This document shows, in pieces, positions 5,871-8,501 of a DNA stretch of 8,501 nucleotides. The stretch is taken from NCBI GenBank assembly GCA_964634795.1, contig CAZWLL010000067.1:1-8501 (forward strand). Direction: 5' to 3'. The notes under the pieces are model-generated. The model saw only the letters and a list, made by a program, of their open reading frames with translations. It was not told the DNA's origin and did not search any database. This stretch comes from UMGS1696 sp964634795 (lineage in GTDB: Bacteria; Bacillota; Clostridia; Oscillospirales; CAG-272). How positions within the stretch are numbered: the stretch's first letter is position 1; the number at the start of each line of letters is the position of its first letter. The position numbers were made by a program, and so were the translations under genes.

Positions 5871-6042
5871 ATTTTTTATGCTTTGCCCGACAATTTTCCG
5901 AATTAAACGAATTTTTCACGTTTAAAACCTGCTTTAACACTTTATCTTCAGTTCCTTGTGTTCTCATTTTTCACAACCGAATGTTAAATCAGAATGCTAA
6001 GTTGTGCAATCCTACGATTCGCTTTTTTATTTTCAAAAAAGC
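5871..6042. promoter_or_regulatory. Divergent rsmE-glnN control region with inverted repeats
   Basis: This part of the 393-base gene-free stretch 5771-6163 separates the two divergent promoters. Three symmetric elements are visible: TTAAACG (5903-5909) with CGTTTAA (5919-5925); CACAAC (5972-5977) with GTTGTG (6001-6006) around a tandem GAATGTTAA/GAATGCTAA (5979-5987, 5992-6000, period 13); and GCTTTTTT (6021-6028) with AAAAAAGC (6035-6042), whose right arm abuts the glnN -35 box. They are candidates for nitrogen-responsive regulator sites or an UP-like element, but no known operator consensus is recognised. Confidence 0.4.
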
Positions 6043-6071
6043 TTGACACTATGTAAAAACATGCGTATAAT
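6043..6071 (+). promoter_or_regulatory. Consensus sigma-A promoter of glnN
   Basis: TTGACA (6043-6048), a 17-base spacer and TATAAT (6066-6071) match the consensus perfectly. Transcription should start near 6078, leaving a leader of about 85 bases. A promoter this strong on a nitrogen-assimilation gene suggests that control acts by repression or after initiation. Confidence 0.9.
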
Positions 6072-6082
6072 TTAAATATAAC

Positions 6083-6129
6083 GACAAGGACATTCACGGG
6101 TATCACCATTGCTGTCATTGTCTTTTTTT
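6083..6129 (+). terminator. Leader terminator (attenuator) upstream of glnN
   Basis: GACAAGGACA (6083-6092) pairs with TGTCATTGTC (6113-6122) in a 10-bp stem with one G-A mismatch and a 20-base loop, followed directly by seven T (6123-6129). The hairpin begins about 5 bases after the expected transcript start and ends about 35 bases before the glnN ATG. It would release a leader RNA of about 50 bases unless prevented. I see no clear competing antiterminator stem, so protein-dependent antitermination is one possibility. Confidence 0.6.
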
Positions 6130-6163
6130 CTTGATTCTTAATTAAATAAAAGGAGTTTATCCG

Positions 6164-8263
6164 ATGTCTACAGTCAGCGAATATTTCGGTTGTTTATCCT
6201 TTGATGACACTACTATGAAGGAAAGGCTTCCGAAGGAAACGTATAAGTCTCTCAAAAAAACTATCGACGAAAACAGACAGCTCGATCTCGGTGTAGCTAA
6301 TATTGTAGCAAACGCAATGAAGGACTGGGCTGTGGAACACGGCTGTACTCACTACACTCATTGGTTTCAACCTCTGACAGGTTTTACCGCCGAAAAGCAT
6401 GACAGCTTCATCTCGCCTATAGGCGACGGCAAGGTAATAATGGAGTTTTCGGGAAAAGAGCTTGTTCGCGGTGAACCCGATGCGTCATCATTCCCCTCCG
6501 GTGGCTTGAGAGCTACCTTTGAGGCAAGAGGATACACGGCATGGGACCCGACATCATATGCCTTCATTAAGGATAATACTTTATGCATTCCCACAGCCTT
6601 CTGCTCATACGGCGGCGAGGCACTTGACACAAAAACTCCTCTTCTGCGTTCCATGGAGGCAATAAACAAGCAGTCTCTCCGTATTCTCAAGCTGTTCGAT
6701 CCCAATACCGACGTTACCTGTGTAAGAACAAGCGTAGGCCCGGAGCAGGAATACTTCCTCATTCCCGAAGAAATGTACAATCAGCGTGAAGACCTTATAT
6801 TTACGGGAAGAACTCTTTTCGGCGCTCGTTCGCTCAAAGGTCAGGAGCTTGACGACCATTACTTCGGTGTTATAAAGCCTAAGGTTGAAGCGTTCATGAG
6901 AGAGCTTGACGTTGAGCTTTGGAAGCTCGGCATTTTCGCAAAGACGGAACACAACGAAGCCGCTCCCGCACAGCACGAGCTTGCTCCGATTTTCACACAA
7001 GCCAACATTGCTACCGACCATAACCAGCTCACAATGGAAATCATGAAAAAAGTAGCAAAACGTCACGGTCTTGTATGTCTCCTCCATGAAAAGCCTTTCA
7101 ACGGCGTTAACGGCTCAGGTAAACATAATAACTGGTCAATAGGCACCAATACAGGTATAAATCTGCTCACTCCCGGCGATACTCCGCATGATAACGCTCA
7201 ATTTCTTCTGTTCCTCTGTGCTGTCATAAAAGCAGTTGACGAATATCAGGCATTGCTCAGAATAAGTGCCGCTACAGCCGGTAATGATCACCGTTTAGGC
7301 GCAAACGAAGCTCCGCCTGCGGTTATATCGATATTCCTCGGTGATGAGCTCACCGACATATTAAACGCACTTGAATCCGATAAGCACTACGATCCCAAAG
7401 AAACCGCAAAACTTCACCTCGGTACAGTAATTCTTCCTAAGCTGCCGAAGGACACAACAGACAGAAACCGTACTTCTCCGTTTGCCTTTACGGGAAATAA
7501 GTTTGAATTCCGTATGGTCGGTTCATCAAGCTCAATCGCAGACTGCAATACCGTGCTTAATACCGCAGTTGCGGAATCATTGAGACAATTCGCAGATATT
7601 CTCGAGACAGCGGATAATTTCCAGGAAGAGCTGAACAATCTCATCAGAGATACTATTAAAAAGCATAAGAGAATCATCTTCAACGGCAACGGTTACGATA
7701 ACGATTGGATTGAAGAAGCGACAGATAAACGCGGACTGCTCAACCTTCGTTCCACACCCGAAGCTCTTACAATGTACCTCACCGAGAAAAATATAGAGCT
7801 GTTTAAAATACATCACGTTTACACCGAAACCGAAATGCGTTCAAGATACGAAATAATGCTTGAAAATTATGTTAAAACCATAAAAATCGAAGCAAATGTT
7901 ATGATTGACATGATTTATAAGCAAATTCTTCCCGCTGTCAGCGAGTATACAAAATCAGTAAGCGAAACAGGCGTGATGAAACGTACCCTCTCTCCCTCCA
8001 TTTCTACGGAATATGAGGAAAAGCTTGTAGGCAAACTGTCATCTCTCTCATCATCAATTGCCATGTTTACGGAAAAATTGGACAGCGAAGTTAAGGCAGT
8101 AGATGAAATAGCAGACATGACTGAAGCTTCTTTTGCGGTAAAAGGAAAAATCCTCGTAACAATGGAAAAGCTTCGCAACGTATGCGATGAAGCCGAAGCT
8201 ATTACGGATATGAAGTATTGGAGATATCCCACATACTCCAAACTCCTCTTCGGCATTTCATAA
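6164..8263 (+). CDS. glnN: Glutamine synthetase type III
   Basis: A 699-residue type III glutamine synthetase, which condenses glutamate and ammonia with ATP in the cytoplasm. The length is right for GSIII (types I and II are about 350-470). The N-terminal GSIII-specific region covers about the first 180 residues. The catalytic core follows, with GPEQEYF at 192-198 (metal/glutamate acids E194, E196), TEHNEAAPAQHE at 261-272, NGVNGSGKHNNWS at 313-325, and NRTSPFAFTGNKFEFR at 435-450 (ATP and phosphate arginines). The GSIII C-terminal region is helical (about 500-690) and ends in the typical YWRYPTYSKLLF. No frameshift or missing motif is seen. AAAAGGAG (6148-6155) lies 8 bases before the ATG. 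The gene stands alone, with its own promoter, a leader hairpin with a U-tract, and a terminator, so it is likely regulated by nitrogen status independently of its neighbours. GSIII is common in Bacteroides, Ruminococcus, some Clostridia and cyanobacteria. Confidence 0.97.
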   Translation: MSTVSEYFGCLSFDDTTMKERLPKETYKSLKKTIDENRQLDLGVANIVANAMKDWAVEHGCTHYTHWFQPLTGFTAEKHDSFISPIGDGKVIMEFSGKELVRGEPDASSFPSGGLRATFEARGYTAWDPTSYAFIKDNTLCIPTAFCSYGGEALDTKTPLLRSMEAINKQSLRILKLFDPNTDVTCVRTSVGPEQEYFLIPEEMYNQREDLIFTGRTLFGARSLKGQELDDHYFGVIKPKVEAFMRELDVELWKLGIFAKTEHNEAAPAQHELAPIFTQANIATDHNQLTMEIMKKVAKRHGLVCLLHEKPFNGVNGSGKHNNWSIGTNTGINLLTPGDTPHDNAQFLLFLCAVIKAVDEYQALLRISAATAGNDHRLGANEAPPAVISIFLGDELTDILNALESDKHYDPKETAKLHLGTVILPKLPKDTTDRNRTSPFAFTGNKFEFRMVGSSSSIADCNTVLNTAVAESLRQFADILETADNFQEELNNLIRDTIKKHKRIIFNGNGYDNDWIEEATDKRGLLNLRSTPEALTMYLTEKNIELFKIHHVYTETEMRSRYEIMLENYVKTIKIEANVMIDMIYKQILPAVSEYTKSVSETGVMKRTLSPSISTEYEEKLVGKLSSLSSSIAMFTEKLDSEVKAVDEIADMTEASFAVKGKILVTMEKLRNVCDEAEAITDMKYWRYPTYSKLLFGIS

Positions 8264-8292
8264 TATCATAATATTCAAGCTTATAAAAGCAG

Positions 8293-8327
8293 AACCCGAC
8301 AGATTAAATCCGTCGGGTTTTATTTAT
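8293..8327 (+). terminator. Intrinsic terminator of glnN
   Basis: AACCCGAC (8293-8300) pairs with GTCGGGTT (8312-8319), with an inner GAT/ATC, and the stem runs into TTTTATTTATT. It lies 30 bases past the glnN stop codon. Confidence 0.9.
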
Positions 8328-8367
8328 TCAATTGCTATACTGCTGTACGCTCTGCGTTGAAAGAAAG

Positions 8368-8408
8368 GAGCTTGCACGTTTGCCGCATGGCAATTGAAGT
8401 GCAAGCTC
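8368..8408. repeat. Long perfect hairpin near the right edge
   Basis: GAGCTTGCAC (8368-8377) and GTGCAAGCTC (8399-8408) form a perfect 10-bp stem. Inside it, TTGCC (8380-8384) and GGCAA (8389-8393) form a second 5-bp stem around GCAT. On the plus strand the 5' arm overlaps AAAGGAG (8364-8370). On the minus strand the stem is followed by CUUUCUUUC, a poor U-tract. No gene is visible in 8328-8501. This may be the leader of a plus-strand gene, or the 3' end of a minus-strand gene or RNA, beyond the right edge. Confidence 0.5.
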
Positions 8409-8410
8409 GA

Positions 8411-8492
8411 GTGATATGCACCCCTTAACTGCACCTAATGTCCTCTATGCTTCTGTTTCCGCTTATTTTTCCTTAAATCATACTTCTATCAC
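8411..8492. other. Long-range inverted repeat and TGCACC direct repeat
   Basis: GTGATA (8411-8416) and TATCAC (8487-8492) could close an 82-base domain next to the 8368-8408 hairpin. TGCACC is repeated at 8417-8422 and 8430-8435 (period 13). The arrangement resembles a closed multi-stem RNA domain adjoining a hairpin, but six closing pairs over 70 bases can arise by chance and the window ends here. Confidence 0.25.
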
Positions 8493-8501
8493 AGGCGAAA
8501 G

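Noticed and set aside
5737..5967. Minus-strand open frame of 76 codons upstream of rsmE
   Set aside because: It overlaps the rsmE start in another frame and covers the perfect rsmE promoter; no ribosome site.
6078..6130. ANTAR-type dual hexaloop or glutamine riboswitch in the glnN leader
   Set aside because: No pair of stems with six-base A-x-x-G-x-x loops and no recognisable glutamine aptamer core; only the terminator hairpin is supported.
6605..7087. Antisense open frame of 160 codons inside glnN
   Set aside because: Shadow of a strongly conserved gene. It has no ribosome site of note and its translation resembles no protein family.
8387..8428. Mini-ORF of 13 codons starting MAIEVQ
   Set aside because: The ATG lies in the loop of the 8368-8408 hairpin, with its only ribosome-like site 16 bases away and paired; no support for translation.

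Overview
The window looks like chromosome of a low-to-moderate GC Gram-positive anaerobe of the Clostridia, most likely a Ruminococcaceae/Oscillospiraceae-type gut bacterium. The evidence is AGGAG-type ribosome sites, consensus sigma-A promoters, a type III glutamine synthetase, and an FtsE-FtsX module followed by a coiled-coil M23 peptidase. The family-level placement is an inference from gene content, not from a marker gene. I see no mobile element, CRISPR array, tRNA or rRNA gene. All seven main genes look intact, and six of them lie on the minus strand.

Left third (44-2814, minus strand): ftsE, ftsX and a secreted coiled-coil M23 endopeptidase form a tight operon read right to left. ftsE and ftsX overlap by 14 bases, and the peptidase starts 31 bases after ftsX. 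FtsEX is the ABC-type switch that controls a periplasmic or extracellular murein hydrolase at division, and the third gene is its likely partner. The ftsE leader (2815-2962) contains several inverted repeats around the ribosome site.

Middle (3063-5770, minus strand): a CdaR/PucR-type transcription regulator (3063-4148) has its own candidate promoter. Upstream of it is a 342-base gene-free stretch with a strongly folded RNA element and an intrinsic terminator (4362-4480). The terminator closes a two-gene unit made of rsmE (16S rRNA m3U1498 methyltransferase) and a four-helix membrane protein of unknown function.

Right third (5771-8501): a 393-base divergent intergenic region carries two perfect TTGACA-17-TATAAT promoters, one leftward for rsmE and one rightward for glnN. 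The glnN leader contains a terminator-like hairpin with a seven-U tract between promoter and ribosome site, so glnN is a candidate for control by attenuation. glnN encodes a full-length type III glutamine synthetase and ends at a clear intrinsic terminator. The last 170 bases hold no gene, but they contain a perfect 10-bp-stem hairpin and a long-range inverted repeat.

The most interesting material is RNA-level: the 4362-4480 element, the glnN attenuator, the ftsE leader, a possible coupled upstream mini-ORF before the four-helix protein, and the structured right edge. No obvious new multi-gene system is present.
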